From Aurantimicrobium minutum (GTDB taxonomy: Bacteria; Actinomycetota; Actinomycetes; Actinomycetales; Microbacteriaceae), in the NCBI RefSeq assembly GCF_029894165.1, contig NZ_JARXXU010000001.1, positions 620,001-684,000 on the forward strand: 64,000 bases of DNA, in the 5' to 3' direction. Below the pieces are notes generated by a model. It was not told the origin of the DNA. It saw only the letters and a program-made list of their open reading frames with translations, and made no database searches. Positions 19,911 through 32,697 of the stretch are shown here, in pieces (the first letter of the stretch is position 1; the number at the start of each line of letters is the position of its first letter). The translations under genes and the position numbers were made by a program.

Positions 19911-20038
19911 ATCGTTGCGTTAACGCGACATTAATTAGTGCCTCAGGACTATCTGTTCTGTGCTATGGGCAGTAGGGTGAGAGCAACGGCACAAGCGATT
20001 TGTGTGTGTCGGTTGGGATACTGCAATTGGAGTTACAC

Positions 20039-20242
20039 ATGGCCACTGGAACCGTTAAGTGGTTCAACGCTGAAAAGGGCTACGGTTTTGTGACCGTAGA
20101 CGGCGACGAGCAGGACGTATTCGTCCACTACTCCGCTATCGACATGAACGGCTACAAGGTCCTCGAAGAGGGCCAGAAGGTTGTTTTTGAAATCGGTACC
20201 GGAAACAAGGGTCCTCAGGCTGAGTCGGTTCGACTGGCTTAA
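20039..20242 (+). CDS. cspA: CspA-family cold shock protein
   Basis: A 67-residue single cold-shock domain. The RNA-binding motifs are KGYGFVTV (RNP1) and VFVHYSAI (RNP2), in the standard frame beginning [14 protein letters not shown]. The ATG at 20039 is set by GGAG 9 bases upstream; the 13 codons before it are leader. It binds single-stranded RNA or DNA as a chaperone. A strong terminator follows at 20270. Confidence 0.95.
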   Translation: MATGTVKWFNAEKGYGFVTVDGDEQDVFVHYSAIDMNGYKVLEEGQKVVFEIGTGNKGPQAESVRLA

Positions 20243-20269
20243 AGCCTCGTAATATTCGGGCACGCCCGA

Positions 20270-20307
20270 ACTAACGCCGTCCAAGAGAGTGGGCGGCGTT
20301 AGTCTTT
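20270..20307 (+). terminator. Intrinsic terminator after cspA
   Basis: A perfect 10-bp stem, ACTAACGCCG (20270-20279) and CGGCGTTAGT (20294-20303), followed by CTTTT. The next gene starts only 6 bases beyond, so that gene's transcript must start inside this hairpin, start leaderless, or read through it. Confidence 0.85.
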
Positions 20308-20312
20308 TGGGC

Positions 20313-21353
20313 GTGACTACTTCTTCGCGCATTCTCACCCGTGTAATTGGACTGGCTACGGCTGGTGCCCTGGCTCTGACCTTGGCTGCCTGCTCTGGCG
20401 GTTCTTCGTCTAACCCTTCGGACCCTGCCTACACGTCCAACTACAAGACTCCTGCTCCCGTGGCCTACGCACCGCTGACCGGTGTTGCGCTAGCCGCTGG
20501 CACCACGGTGGGACCTGCGCTCTCGGTCAAGATCTGTAACGTCTTTGCGTGTGAGCCACAAGATGGTCTCAACCAGGCAGACGTTGTCTTCGAAGAAATC
20601 GTAGAAGGTGGCATCACTCGCTACGTCGGTATTTGGAACGCTACCGTTCCCGTCTCTGTCGGTCCGGTGCGTTCCTTGCGGCCCATGGACGCCGATATTG
20701 CTGCCCCGTTTGGCGGCATCATTGCCTACTCCGGATACGGAGCGCAGGAAACACGTGACCTCGCGGTCGACACCGGTCTCGTCAACGTCACCGAGAATGA
20801 CCCTGCGATGTACCGCAACGACTACAACGTTGCTCCCTACAACCTCATGTTGCACGCGCAGGAAGTCATTGCGGCAAATCCTGGCCTCGCTCCACCCGCA
20901 CAGCAGTGGGCATACTCCGCAACGCTGGCTTCGTCGACAGCTGCACAGGACGGCACTCCCGCTTCTGCCGTGCAAAGCATCTTTAGTAACCAGAGCGACA
21001 ACACCTGGACCTACGACGCAGGCTCGGGTCGTTACCTCCGCACCCAATGGGAAGCAGCAGACGTTGACCTCACTGGTGCCCAACTCTCCGCCGCCAACAT
21101 CATTGTGATGCGCGTCAACGTCGATGAATTCGTCGGTGTTCCCCGCACGCGCATGGTCGACTCCGGTGAAGCCTTCGTGCTCAGCGGTGGCAAGGTTGTG
21201 CACGGAACCTGGAGTAAGGCCTCCACGGCTGCTCCTATCCAGTTCAAGGCTGATAATGGCGTCACCATCCGCCTCGCTCCCGGCAACAGCTGGATCGAGA
21301 TGGTTCCCAACGAGTCTTACGTGCCCGGTGGTAGCGTCACCATCACCCCCTAG
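20313..21353 (+). CDS. DUF3048 (YerB-like) lipoprotein
   Basis: From GTG 20313 the protein is about 346 residues with a lipoprotein signal: TRVIGLATAGALALT then lipobox LAAC (Cys at about residue 26). An upstream ATG at 20289 lies in the cspA terminator stem and is less likely. The body matches DUF3048/YerB (GGITRYVGIWNATVPVSVGP and GPVRSLRPMDADIAAPFGG), an extracytoplasmic family of unknown function found across Gram-positives. A terminator follows at 21371. Confidence 0.82.
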   Translation: MTTSSRILTRVIGLATAGALALTLAACSGGSSSNPSDPAYTSNYKTPAPVAYAPLTGVALAAGTTVGPALSVKICNVFACEPQDGLNQADVVFEEIVEGGITRYVGIWNATVPVSVGPVRSLRPMDADIAAPFGGIIAYSGYGAQETRDLAVDTGLVNVTENDPAMYRNDYNVAPYNLMLHAQEVIAANPGLAPPAQQWAYSATLASSTAAQDGTPASAVQSIFSNQSDNTWTYDAGSGRYLRTQWEAADVDLTGAQLSAANIIVMRVNVDEFVGVPRTRMVDSGEAFVLSGGKVVHGTWSKASTAAPIQFKADNGVTIRLAPGNSWIEMVPNESYVPGGSVTITP

Positions 21354-21370
21354 GCACGGACACTGTTCCT

Positions 21371-21406
21371 CACGAACCCCTTCCTGAAAACAAGAGGGGG
21401 TTCGTG
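21371..21406 (+). terminator. Hairpin after the DUF3048 gene
   Basis: CACGAACCCC (21371-21380) pairs perfectly with GGGGTTCGTG (21397-21406) across a 16-base loop. The downstream U tract is poor, so it may be a weak terminator or an RNA end protector. Confidence 0.6.
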
Positions 21407-21485
21407 CATTCTCGTGAGTACTCGAAACGCCTTTCGCTGACCGCGGACGCACTTGCACTCAGGTCATGAGAGTGCCAATATTGAG

Positions 21486-23175
<1,690 letters not shown>

Positions 23176-23191
23176 GTCTCACCAGAACACC

Positions 23192-23228
23192 ACAGAACGC
23201 CTCCCCGTCGATGGGGGAGGCGTTCTGT
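23192..23228. terminator. Bidirectional terminator between groEL and the WXG100 gene
   Basis: A long near-perfect stem, CAGAACGCCTCCCC (23193-23206) with GGGGGAGGCGTTCTG (23213-23227), and a 6-base loop, followed by TTGTTTG. Serves two convergent genes. Confidence 0.88.
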
Positions 23229-23251
23229 TGTTTGTGGAGGCGTGGCTGGGG

Positions 23252-23542
23252 CTAGGCCCGAAACATTCGCGCAGTGGCCTGTTCGATGTCCATGTATTGC
23301 TGGGCGGCGAGATTCAGTGCCTGGTTGATAGAACTCAGACTTTCATCGACGCGGCGGGCGGTGAGGTGCCACTCGGTCACCACGGCTTGGAAGGCATCTG
23401 CTGCTGCTCCACCCCAGGAGGACTGCAGGTTGGTCAGCTGGGTGTGGAGCGCCACCACCTCGGACTGAATCCGGGCGATGGACTGTTGTGCTGCTGAGCT
23501 GGCGTGTGCGACGGCGTCGCTATCAACGTGGAATACGGGCAT
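23252..23542 (-). CDS. WXG100-family protein (ESAT-6-like)
   Basis: A 96-residue two-helix protein with the WXG turn at W43 (SSWGGAAADAFQ), the right size and motif position for WXG100 substrates of type VII (ESX) secretion. No EccC or other ESX gene is in the window, so it is an orphan here. It lies downstream of a two-component system on the same strand with a 140-bp gap that likely carries its own promoter. Confidence 0.82.
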   Translation of the reverse strand: MPVFHVDSDAVAHASSAAQQSIARIQSEVVALHTQLTNLQSSWGGAAADAFQAVVTEWHLTARRVDESLSSINQALNLAAQQYMDIEQATARMFRA

Positions 23543-23682
23543 GGCTTCTCCTCACGGGTTGGTGTGGGCGCACCCAGCCCCTGAGCGGAGGGGGAGGTGC
23601 TGCGGGCCGGGCGCGCTCACACAGGTGAGAGTATGTGACCCGTCACAGTGGAAGAAGTCAGCTGGTGGAGGCTGTGGAAGGT

Positions 23683-25143
23683 CTAGATCTCAGGAGAGAT
23701 GTGGATGACAGGCAGAGTCACCGTGAACGTGGCACCGCCACCCTTGGTTGCGGATACTTTCACGCGGCCGTTGTGAGCCCGCACGATCGAAGCCACGATA
23801 GCCAACCCCAGACCGCTGCCGCCGGTTTCACGGGCGCGCGAGTTATCGGCACGGAAGAAACGCTCAAAGATCTTGTCGCGCAGTTGCTTGGGAATTCCAT
23901 CACCGTGGTCCACGATCGAGATACTGGCTTCGCCAGCTGCCTCGTGCTTCGCCACAATGAGTTCTAGTGGTGTGCCCACCTGGGTGAAGCGCAGAGCATT
24001 GCCCATCAGGTTGGTTACCACCTGGCGGATCTTGTTCTCTTCTCCACAGACCGTCACGTCGTCCCCCGAGACGGTGATGGTGCGCTCAGGATCAAAGGCG
24101 CGAGCATCCAGAGCAGCATCGTGAGCAATGCTGAGCAGATCGAACTGGGAAATCTCCAGTGGCCTGGTTTCGTCCATGCGAGCAAGCTCCAGGAGGTCCT
24201 CTACGAGGGCTCCCATGCGGATGGCTTCCTTCTCGATGCGATCCATAGCCTGGGCTATATCTTCGGGGGTCTGCAGTGCCCCCATGCGATACAGCTCGGC
24301 ATAGCCACGGACAGAAACCAGGGGAGTGCGCAGTTCATGGCTGGCATCGCCGACGAAGCGTTGCATCTGGTCGATTGTGCGGGCACGGTCAGCGAAGGCG
24401 CGGTCAATACGTCCCAACATGATGTTGAGGGAACGGTTGAGCCGACCGACCTCGGTGCTGGTGGGGAAGGTGGAGGGCAGACGCAGGCTGAGATTGCCGT
24501 CGGCAATCTCCGTGGCGGTGTCTTCCACTTCACGCAATGGCGCAAAAGTGGTGGTGACCAGGAAACGGGTGAGCAACGCCCCCACGATCACGATGGCAAT
24601 CCCCAGGCCCAAGAAGATCGAGAGGTAGGTGGTCATCAGCTTGTCCACGCTCGAGGTGGACAGGGCCACGACGACCGTGCCGAGGGTTCCGGTGGCATCG
24701 TCGAAGGTGACGGGGACAGCAATGGCGTGGAAGAGGACGCGACCGTTGTTCGAGCGGATGGGGAAGATTGCCCCGTCGAGAGTGGTTGCTTCGTCCAGGG
24801 TGATGCCGTTGGGAATGTTGGGGCGCGCAGAGAGGGCCTTATCGGTCCAGTTTTGCTCGAGCAAAATACCGCTGGCGCTATAGACCGCATAGTAGTAATC
24901 CGTGGGGGCCGCCTGCTGGGGCGTACCTGACTCGCTCAGCTGCAACACATTAGAAAGGTCTTGCTGCACCGATTGCAGTTGGGTATCCAGCTGACCAATC
25001 AGGGCGGGCTTGAGCATCGCCATGGTTCCAATACCGGAAACCAGGAGGCCGATCGTGAGCAACAACACAGTGACGCCGGTCACCTTGGTGCGCAAGGAGA
25101 TGGCGTTCCATCGTTCGTTGAATTTGAAAGGCATCACAAGCAA
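23683..25143 (-). CDS. HAMP-domain sensor histidine kinase
   Basis: A 486-residue kinase: an N-terminal transmembrane helix (about 20-42), an extracytoplasmic sensor of about 130 residues, a second helix (about 170-195), HAMP, then HisKA with phospho-accepting H269 in DASHELRTPLVSVRGYAELY, and HATPase with N box, DHGDGIP, FERFFRADNSR and GGSGLGLAIV. It resembles the TcrY/TrcS/MprB type. The response regulator gene lies 84 bp upstream in the same direction, with a stable hairpin between them. Confidence 0.92.
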   Translation of the reverse strand: MLVMPFKFNERWNAISLRTKVTGVTVLLLTIGLLVSGIGTMAMLKPALIGQLDTQLQSVQQDLSNVLQLSESGTPQQAAPTDYYYAVYSASGILLEQNWTDKALSARPNIPNGITLDEATTLDGAIFPIRSNNGRVLFHAIAVPVTFDDATGTLGTVVVALSTSSVDKLMTTYLSIFLGLGIAIVIVGALLTRFLVTTTFAPLREVEDTATEIADGNLSLRLPSTFPTSTEVGRLNRSLNIMLGRIDRAFADRARTIDQMQRFVGDASHELRTPLVSVRGYAELYRMGALQTPEDIAQAMDRIEKEAIRMGALVEDLLELARMDETRPLEISQFDLLSIAHDAALDARAFDPERTITVSGDDVTVCGEENKIRQVVTNLMGNALRFTQVGTPLELIVAKHEAAGEASISIVDHGDGIPKQLRDKIFERFFRADNSRARETGGSGLGLAIVASIVRAHNGRVKVSATKGGGATFTVTLPVIHISPEI

Positions 25144-25174
25144 TCTAAGCAGGAATGAGGTGTGTAAATGCTGA

Positions 25175-25204
25175 AAGGGCGAGACCTTGTCAGATCTCGC
25201 CCTT
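25175..25204 (-). terminator. Hairpin between response regulator and kinase genes
   Basis: AAGGGCGAGA (25175-25184) pairs perfectly with TCTCGCCCTT (25195-25204) around a 10-base loop. On the minus strand it is followed by only a short T run (TTTCAGC), so partial termination or transcript stabilisation within the operon is more likely than a full stop. Confidence 0.55.
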
Positions 25205-25226
25205 GTCGTGCACTGGAGGTGTGTGG

Positions 25227-25919
25227 TTAGGACGCCTTCGCGACCTTGAGCATGTATCCAAAACCACGCTTGGTGGTGATGAGGGGTTCGGTGGAGACAG
25301 CGTCCAACTTGCGGCGCAGGTAGGAAACATAGGACTCCACAATTCCCGCATCACCGTTGAAGTCGTATTCCCACACGTGGTCCAAGATCTGGGCCTTGCT
25401 CAGCACGCGGTTGGGGTTGAGCATCAGGTAACGCAGCAGCTTGAACTCGGTCGGGCTGAGGTCCACCACAGTGTCGTTGACGACCACTTCGTGGGTGTCT
25501 TGATCCATGGAGATTTCCCCGGCACGGATGAGGGCTTCTTCGTCGGCTTGCATCGTGCGGCGCAAAATGGCCTTGATACGGGCCACGATTTCATCGAGGC
25601 TAAAAGGCTTGGTCACGTAGTCATCGCCACCGACGGTCAAACCCATGATCTTGTCCTGGGTGTCGTCCTTAGCGGTGAGGAAGAGAATGGGGGCGGTATA
25701 TCCGGCCGAGCGCAGACGCTTGGTCACGGAAAAGCCGTTCATGTCCGGAAGCATCACGTCGAGCACGATCAAATCGGGCTCTTCTGCGAGGACTGCCGAG
25801 ATCGCGGCTGCGCCATTGCCAACAGCCTGCACGTTGAACCCGGAGAACCGAAGACTTGTGGTCAGGAGGTCTCGAATGTTGGGTTCGTCATCAACTATGA
25901 GGATTCGTGGGTTTTCCAT
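25227..25919 (-). CDS. OmpR/PhoB-family response regulator
   Basis: A 230-residue regulator. Receiver: acidic pocket DDE (10-12), phospho-acceptor D54 (LIVLDVMLPDMNG), Thr in FLTAKDD, Lys in VTKPFSL. The C-terminal winged helix includes LSPTEFKLLRYLMLNPNRVL and the recognition helix region GIVESYVSYLRRKLD. The cognate kinase is encoded next (23683-25143). Close in style to TcrX/TrcR/MprA regulators of actinobacteria; which one cannot be decided by eye. Confidence 0.93.
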   Translation of the reverse strand: MENPRILIVDDEPNIRDLLTTSLRFSGFNVQAVGNGAAAISAVLAEEPDLIVLDVMLPDMNGFSVTKRLRSAGYTAPILFLTAKDDTQDKIMGLTVGGDDYVTKPFSLDEIVARIKAILRRTMQADEEALIRAGEISMDQDTHEVVVNDTVVDLSPTEFKLLRYLMLNPNRVLSKAQILDHVWEYDFNGDAGIVESYVSYLRRKLDAVSTEPLITTKRGFGYMLKVAKAS

Positions 25920-26042
25920 GTATCCAGTATCTGACTGTTTCCTGAATGTAACCTGAGAGTTATTAGACAGCCGACTGTGTGCACGCTGAGGAACAGCACT
26001 CTCTCAGTGCTTTGGTGGGAAATCAGCAGAAAGAAGCCACAC

Positions 26043-27677
26043 CTAGACGGTGTGACCGTCCACGATTTCATAGGAATAACCCTGCTCAGCCAAGAACCGC
26101 TGGCGATTAAGAGCGAAATCCTGATCCACGGTGTCGCGGGCAACCAGAGTGTAGAAGGTCGCGGTGAAGCCGCTCTTCTTCGGCCGCAGCAAACGCCCCA
26201 GACGCTGAGCTTCTTCCTGGCGGGAGCCAAACGCTCCCGAGACTTGGATGGCCACACTCGCTTCGGGCAGGTCGACGGAGAAGTTCGCCACCTTGCTCAC
26301 GACGAGCACAGGCTCACTGCCGTCGCGGAAAGCATTGAACAGGCGCTCACGCTCATCTACGGGAGTTGCCCCGGTGATCTCAGGAACGCCCAGGGCGGTG
26401 CCCAGTTCTGCCAGCTGGTCCAGATATTGCCCGATGACGAGCACCCGTTCACCCGGGTGCTGCGCGAGCAGCTTCTTCGTAATCTCAATCTTGCGAGGTG
26501 ACGTCGCGGCCAGGCGGTACCGTTCAGCATCGCTAGCGGCGGCATAGATCAAGCGCTCGTCAGGATCGAGATCAATGCGGATCTCTTTGCACTCCGCAGG
26601 AGAGATGAAGCCTTCTTGCTCAATCTCTTTCCAGGGCGCATCAAATCGCTTCGGGCCAATGAGACTAAACACGTCGGACTCGCGGCCGTCCTCGCGCACG
26701 AGCGTCGCGGTCAAGCCCAGACGGCGGCGAGCTTGCAGCTCCGCCGTCAGCTTGAATACCGGTGCGGGAAGCAAGTGCACTTCGTCGTAGATGACCAGAC
26801 CCCAGTCGAGTGCATCGAGCAGGGCGAGGTGAGCAAACTCGCCACCGCGCTTGGCCGTGAGAATTTGGTAGGTCGCAATGGTGACCGGCTTGATCTCCTT
26901 GGTTGCGCCCGAGTATTCCCCGATCTCGTCCGGGGTGAGGGAGGTGCGCTTGAGCAGCTCATCACGCCACTGACGCGCCGAGACGGTGTTGGTCACCAAG
27001 ATGAGAGTGTCGGTCTTGGTGGCCGCCATGGCGCCAGCACCGACCAGAGTCTTTCCGGCACCACAGGGGAGCACCACAACTCCTGAGCCACCTTCCAGGA
27101 AGTTCGAGACGGCTTTCTCCTGGTAGTGACGCAGTGCCCAGCCATCGGTGGCCAGATCAATGTCGTGGTGAGCTCCCGGCTTGTATCCGGCATTGTCTTC
27201 CGCCGGCCAGCCGAGCTTGAGCAGCTCCTGCTTGAGCTGGCCACGAGCCCACGCTTGGACTTCGTAACTACCGTCCTCGCGCTTGCCCTCGAGCAGGGTC
27301 GTAATCTTCTTGGACCGCGAGACTTCAGAGAGCACCGCCGCATCACTGCCCTTGAGGATCAGAACACCCTCAGCATCGCGCTCAATCGTGAGGCGGCCAT
27401 AGCGGTTGACGGTTTCTGCAATGTCGATGGTGACGCTGGCAGGGACCGCATACTTCGAATACTTCTCGAGTGTGCCCAGAATTTCATCCGCGGTGTGACC
27501 AGCGGCACGTGCATTCCACAGACCCAAACGGGTAATGCGGTAGGTGTGAATGTGCTCAGGTGCGCGTTCAAGCTCGGCAAAGACAGCGAGGTCATGTCGG
27601 GCATCCGCAGCCTGCGGATGGGCCACCTCGAGCAATACAGAGCGATCGCTTTGAACGATCAACGGTCCTTCAGGCAT
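26043..27677 (-). CDS. XPB/Ercc3-type DNA repair helicase
   Basis: A 544-residue superfamily 2 helicase. Residues 1-180 hold an N-terminal helicase-associated domain. Walker A is PCGAGKTLVG, motif II is YDEVHLLPA (DEVH), motif III is GLTATLVREDGRESD, and motif VI is QRLGRLLRPKKSG. This is the actinobacterial relative of eukaryotic XPB, a 3'-5' helicase. The neighbouring helicase-associated protein is its usual partner (equivalent to Rv0861c-Rv0862c in M. tuberculosis). Transcribed towards the OmpR-type regulator. Confidence 0.93.
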   Translation of the reverse strand: MPEGPLIVQSDRSVLLEVAHPQAADARHDLAVFAELERAPEHIHTYRITRLGLWNARAAGHTADEILGTLEKYSKYAVPASVTIDIAETVNRYGRLTIERDAEGVLILKGSDAAVLSEVSRSKKITTLLEGKREDGSYEVQAWARGQLKQELLKLGWPAEDNAGYKPGAHHDIDLATDGWALRHYQEKAVSNFLEGGSGVVVLPCGAGKTLVGAGAMAATKTDTLILVTNTVSARQWRDELLKRTSLTPDEIGEYSGATKEIKPVTIATYQILTAKRGGEFAHLALLDALDWGLVIYDEVHLLPAPVFKLTAELQARRRLGLTATLVREDGRESDVFSLIGPKRFDAPWKEIEQEGFISPAECKEIRIDLDPDERLIYAAASDAERYRLAATSPRKIEITKKLLAQHPGERVLVIGQYLDQLAELGTALGVPEITGATPVDERERLFNAFRDGSEPVLVVSKVANFSVDLPEASVAIQVSGAFGSRQEEAQRLGRLLRPKKSGFTATFYTLVARDTVDQDFALNRQRFLAEQGYSYEIVDGHTV

Positions 27678-27726
27678 CTCTCTACGTTACTCCGGTTGAG
27701 AGCAGGTTCAGGACGTGTGCGCCCGA

Positions 27727-29466
27727 CTAGGCCGGACGCACAGCGGTGATGTGCGAGGCGGGCAGGGTGCGCTCCACCTCAGTGGTGCGATCCAAGCAGC
27801 GCAGACGGCCATTCGAGAAACCCTTTGGTTCGATCGTGAACTCACGTTCGCCATCGGGCATCTGCACGGTCACAATGAGAATGCTCTTCTCGCGCACGGC
27901 TACATCGAGCTGACGTGCAATCCACGTGGCATCGTCGGTGGTGGCCGCTTCGCGGCTACCGCGCAGACGCTCAATCAGAGCGGTGTATGGACTGACGGGT
28001 TCTGAGTGCAGCTCAGCGCGGGAGTGCCGACCCTCGGGCTGGATGAACCGGCCCTGGGCATCCACGAGTTGTGCCGGATACTTCGCTTCAATCAACGCGG
28101 CGTGCACAACCTGAGCAGGGTGTGCGCAGAACAGCGAGTTCTGTTCGTGCGGACGCAGATTCAGGGCATGGAGAGAATGATCGGCCGCAATGCTGCGGAG
28201 CACGAGAGGATCCACCGCCGTGACGATCGTGAGGCTGTTCTTTTCCGTAACCTGGATGGAGCCAAAGCGCTCGCCGAGGTCGGTGATGAAGTAGCTCACC
28301 GCTTGGGGAATATCTGTTGCGGCCAGGTTAGTCAGGCGCTGCAGAATCTCTTCGGCGGTCGTGCCCTGAGCCAACAAACGGTTCACGCCTTGCGCCGTGA
28401 TGCGGAAGGTTGTGGCCAGGCCGCGGGATTCCACCGTGCACAGCTGACGCATGAAGACGTCCTCGACGGGTTGCAAGGGTCCAGGTGCGACAACAGTGAA
28501 GTCGTGCTGCACGAACACATGCTCAGCGAACGGGGGAACGACGGCCGTGATGGCTGTCACTACGTCCTCCCAGTTCCCGGCCAAGACATGACTGCCCACG
28601 GCCGTGACGTTCCCGAGGGTACTGATGCCCATCAGTTCTGCTTCGCTGAGGCGGGCGGCCAGATCTGCATCCAGCCAGTCATGACCGAGGGGATACTGGG
28701 CATCAAGCCAGCTGGAAAGTTCCGGACCCCACGTGGGTTGAGCAGTGAACACCGCCGTGACGTCGGGGCCGAGTTCCTCTGACCACGCTTTCGCCACGGT
28801 GAGCCAGCGCTGGGTCAGTGGCAGAGCAAGCCAGGCGTCGAGCTGGATAGTGCTGATCCACCAACCACCGTTCTTGATCAGAACGCCGGCAAGCTTCGCC
28901 AAAGCAAGCAGTGCGGTGGGGGTGAGGTCAGGGCTGGGCATCAGGGGCGCCAGACGGGCAGAGTCCTGGGCACTCAGACCACCGCGAGCTAGTTCCTTGA
29001 CCGGATGGGCAGCAATGGAGCGAGAGAGCTCATCCAAGGAGGTGATAACCGCCAGGGAGTGCTCCAGTGCAGCGGTGTCTCGGGTGTGATCGGTTGTGCT
29101 CTTTTTCTGCGCAGCGGTTGCCCCGGGGGCAGATAGAGAGGCAGTCACCTCGAGAAGGACAGCAGAAACCTCGGGGTAGAGAGCAGGGGAGGATTCAACG
29201 GGACCAAGTACAGCACTCTCGATGACGCCGGACACATTCGTGTTTGCTTGTGAGGAATCGTGGGCAAGTGCTTTCAGCTGGACTAACTGATCAACCGGCA
29301 GTCTGCGCAGGGCAGCCAGGATGCTGTCGGGGGAGAGCAGAGCATCAGCTAAGTCAAAGTAGTCACGCAGAGAACTCGTGGTGCCGAGGCGAATAGCGAC
29401 CAGCTCGATGAGCTGATCGTCACTGAGCGCCCGGAGGCGCTTGGACATTTCTAAGGAAGAGGACAC
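27727..29466 (-). CDS. Helicase-associated protein, partner of XPB
   Basis: A 579-residue protein without Walker motifs, opening SKRLRALSDDQLIELVAIRL. It belongs to the helicase-C-terminal-like family encoded directly upstream of actinobacterial XPB. The 49-bp gap and shared strand suggest an operon. The C-terminal region (PDGEREFTIEPKGFSNGRLR) looks like a small beta barrel. A structural or DNA-binding partner of XPB is likely; the exact role is not established. Confidence 0.8.
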   Translation of the reverse strand: MSSSLEMSKRLRALSDDQLIELVAIRLGTTSSLRDYFDLADALLSPDSILAALRRLPVDQLVQLKALAHDSSQANTNVSGVIESAVLGPVESSPALYPEVSAVLLEVTASLSAPGATAAQKKSTTDHTRDTAALEHSLAVITSLDELSRSIAAHPVKELARGGLSAQDSARLAPLMPSPDLTPTALLALAKLAGVLIKNGGWWISTIQLDAWLALPLTQRWLTVAKAWSEELGPDVTAVFTAQPTWGPELSSWLDAQYPLGHDWLDADLAARLSEAELMGISTLGNVTAVGSHVLAGNWEDVVTAITAVVPPFAEHVFVQHDFTVVAPGPLQPVEDVFMRQLCTVESRGLATTFRITAQGVNRLLAQGTTAEEILQRLTNLAATDIPQAVSYFITDLGERFGSIQVTEKNSLTIVTAVDPLVLRSIAADHSLHALNLRPHEQNSLFCAHPAQVVHAALIEAKYPAQLVDAQGRFIQPEGRHSRAELHSEPVSPYTALIERLRGSREAATTDDATWIARQLDVAVREKSILIVTVQMPDGEREFTIEPKGFSNGRLRCLDRTTEVERTLPASHITAVRPA

Positions 29467-29491
29467 AGGCGCCTACTTGCCTGTGAGCGCG

Positions 29492-29755
29492 TTAACGAGA
29501 ACCCGCAGATGCGTTTTTGCGGCGTCGAATCATATTCAGAATGAGGAGAGCAATCATCAGAACGAAGGCGATGGGAAGACCGATACCGGGCAGGACCAAG
29601 ATCGCAGAACCGATGGGGCTGGTGAGATCAAGTTGGGTAATTCCTGCGGTGATGATGGCGATAAACGCGAGAACGGAGAACACGACAATCGTGATCACCA
29701 TGGTTCCCAGGATGCGTTCTGCTCGTGTTGCGACGTAGGTATCTTCTGTTGCCAT
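29492..29755 (-). CDS. Small two-helix membrane protein
   Basis: An 87-residue protein with a charged N-terminus (RAERILG) and two hydrophobic helices (about 17-38 and 49-73), ending in a basic tail (RRRKNASAGSR), so both ends are probably cytoplasmic. It lies 26 bp before the XPB partner gene on the same strand and divergent from the cold-shock gene. No family recognised. Confidence 0.7.
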   Translation of the reverse strand: MATEDTYVATRAERILGTMVITIVVFSVLAFIAIITAGITQLDLTSPIGSAILVLPGIGLPIAFVLMIALLILNMIRRRKNASAGSR

Positions 29756-29824
29756 ACCTCTAAGGATAGGTGCCAGTTGTTACTCCCCGGTAAACTGAGG
29801 GTCGTACCAACCGCAGGAGGAAAA

Positions 29825-30197
29825 ATGCCAACCGGCAAAGTGAAGTTTTACGACGAGGAAAAGGGCTTCGGCTTTATTTCCACGGACGACGGCCAGGAAG
29901 TATTCCTGCACGTTTCCGCCCTGCCCGAAGGGGCGAAGGTTCGCCCCGGTTCACGCCTGGAATTCGGCGTAGCCGAAGGCAAGCGTGGCGCACAGGCACT
30001 GTCCGTGCGCGTGCTCGAAACCCCTGCAGGTCGCGAGAAGCTCGACCGCAAGCCCGCTGATGACATGTCGATCATCGTGGAAGATTTGGTCAAGCTGCTA
30101 GACGGCATTGGCAATAACCTCAAGCGCGGCAACTACCCCGACAAGGCACACAGCAGCAAGATTGCTGCCCTGCTGCGTCGCGTAGCCGATGATTTTG

Positions 30198-30205
<8 letters not shown>
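29825..30205 (+). CDS. Cold-shock domain protein with C-terminal extension
   Basis: A 126-residue protein: an N-terminal cold-shock domain (about 1-66) with KGFGFIST and VFLHVSAL, then a helical extension of about 60 residues (MSIIVEDLVKLLDGIGNNL, ending RRVADDFDA) absent from CspA. The start is ATG 29825 after GCAGGAGGAAAA; the 128 codons before it in frame are not coding. The last codons overlap the next gene by 8 bases, so the two are translationally coupled. This longer form is typical of actinobacteria. Confidence 0.9.
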
Positions 30206-31936
<1,731 letters not shown>

Positions 31937-31998
31937 TCAATTCTAGGCTTTGAGCACAGCCGATAATTCCCCGAGGTTGGCTCGGTAAAGTAGTGACT

Positions 31999-32697
31999 AT
32001 GACAGATCTGATCGACACCACCGAGATGTATCTGCGCACCATCCTCGAACTCGAGGAGGAGAACATTGTTCCCCTGCGTGCGCGCATCTCCGAGCGCGTG
32101 GGTCACTCAGGCCCCACCGTGTCTCAGACGGTCGCCCGAATGGAACGTGACGGACTTGTCCTCGTTTCGGATGACCGGCACCTCGAGCTGACCGAGGATG
32201 GCCGCTCGAAGGCTGTGCATGTCATGCGCAAACACCGTTTGGCCGAGCGTCTGCTCAGCGACATCATCGGACTGGAATGGGAATACGTCCATGACGAAGC
32301 ATGCCGCTGGGAGCATGTGATGAGCGAGAAGGTGGAGCGTCGCATCCTGGAGCTGCTCGGCAACCCCACCGAATCCCCCTATGGCAACCCCATTCCGGGC
32401 CTGAGTGAACTGGGTCTCGAGAACGCCGAAGCTTTCATGGATGGCGTGGCCAACCTGGTGGACTTGCTCAAAGCCTCGGGCGAGGAGAGCACCGGTGTCG
32501 TGCGTCGCCTCGGCGAACCAGCCCAGATCAGCCCCGAAACCTTGAGCGAATTCGCCACAGCAGGACTTGTTCCTGGTTCGGAAATCAGCTTTAAGTGCGA
32601 TGGCAACCGGGTGAGGGTTTCAGCCAGCGGATTCTCAGAATCTCTTGATTTACCACTAGATGTTGCGGTTCACGTCTTCGTCACCCACAGCCTGTAG
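31999..32697 (+). CDS. ideR: DtxR/IdeR-type metal-dependent repressor
   Basis: A 232-residue protein from ATG 31999 (a GTG at 31993 would add two residues). Winged helix-turn-helix at 1-70 (ERVGHSGPTVSQTVARMERD, the recognition region). The dimerisation and metal-binding domain contains HRLAERLLSDIIGL and DEACRWEHVMSEKVERR, with the His/Glu/Cys ligands of the family, and a C-terminal SH3-like domain from about 150. Senses Fe(II) (or Mn) and represses uptake genes. Confidence 0.92.
   Translation: MTDLIDTTEMYLRTILELEEENIVPLRARISERVGHSGPTVSQTVARMERDGLVLVSDDRHLELTEDGRSKAVHVMRKHRLAERLLSDIIGLEWEYVHDEACRWEHVMSEKVERRILELLGNPTESPYGNPIPGLSELGLENAEAFMDGVANLVDLLKASGEESTGVVRRLGEPAQISPETLSEFATAGLVPGSEISFKCDGNRVRVSASGFSESLDLPLDVAVHVFVTHSL

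Noticed and set aside
25995-26011. Terminator after the XPB gene (AGCACT/AGTGCT)
   Set aside because: Only a 6-bp stem without a clear U tract on the minus strand; too weak to list.
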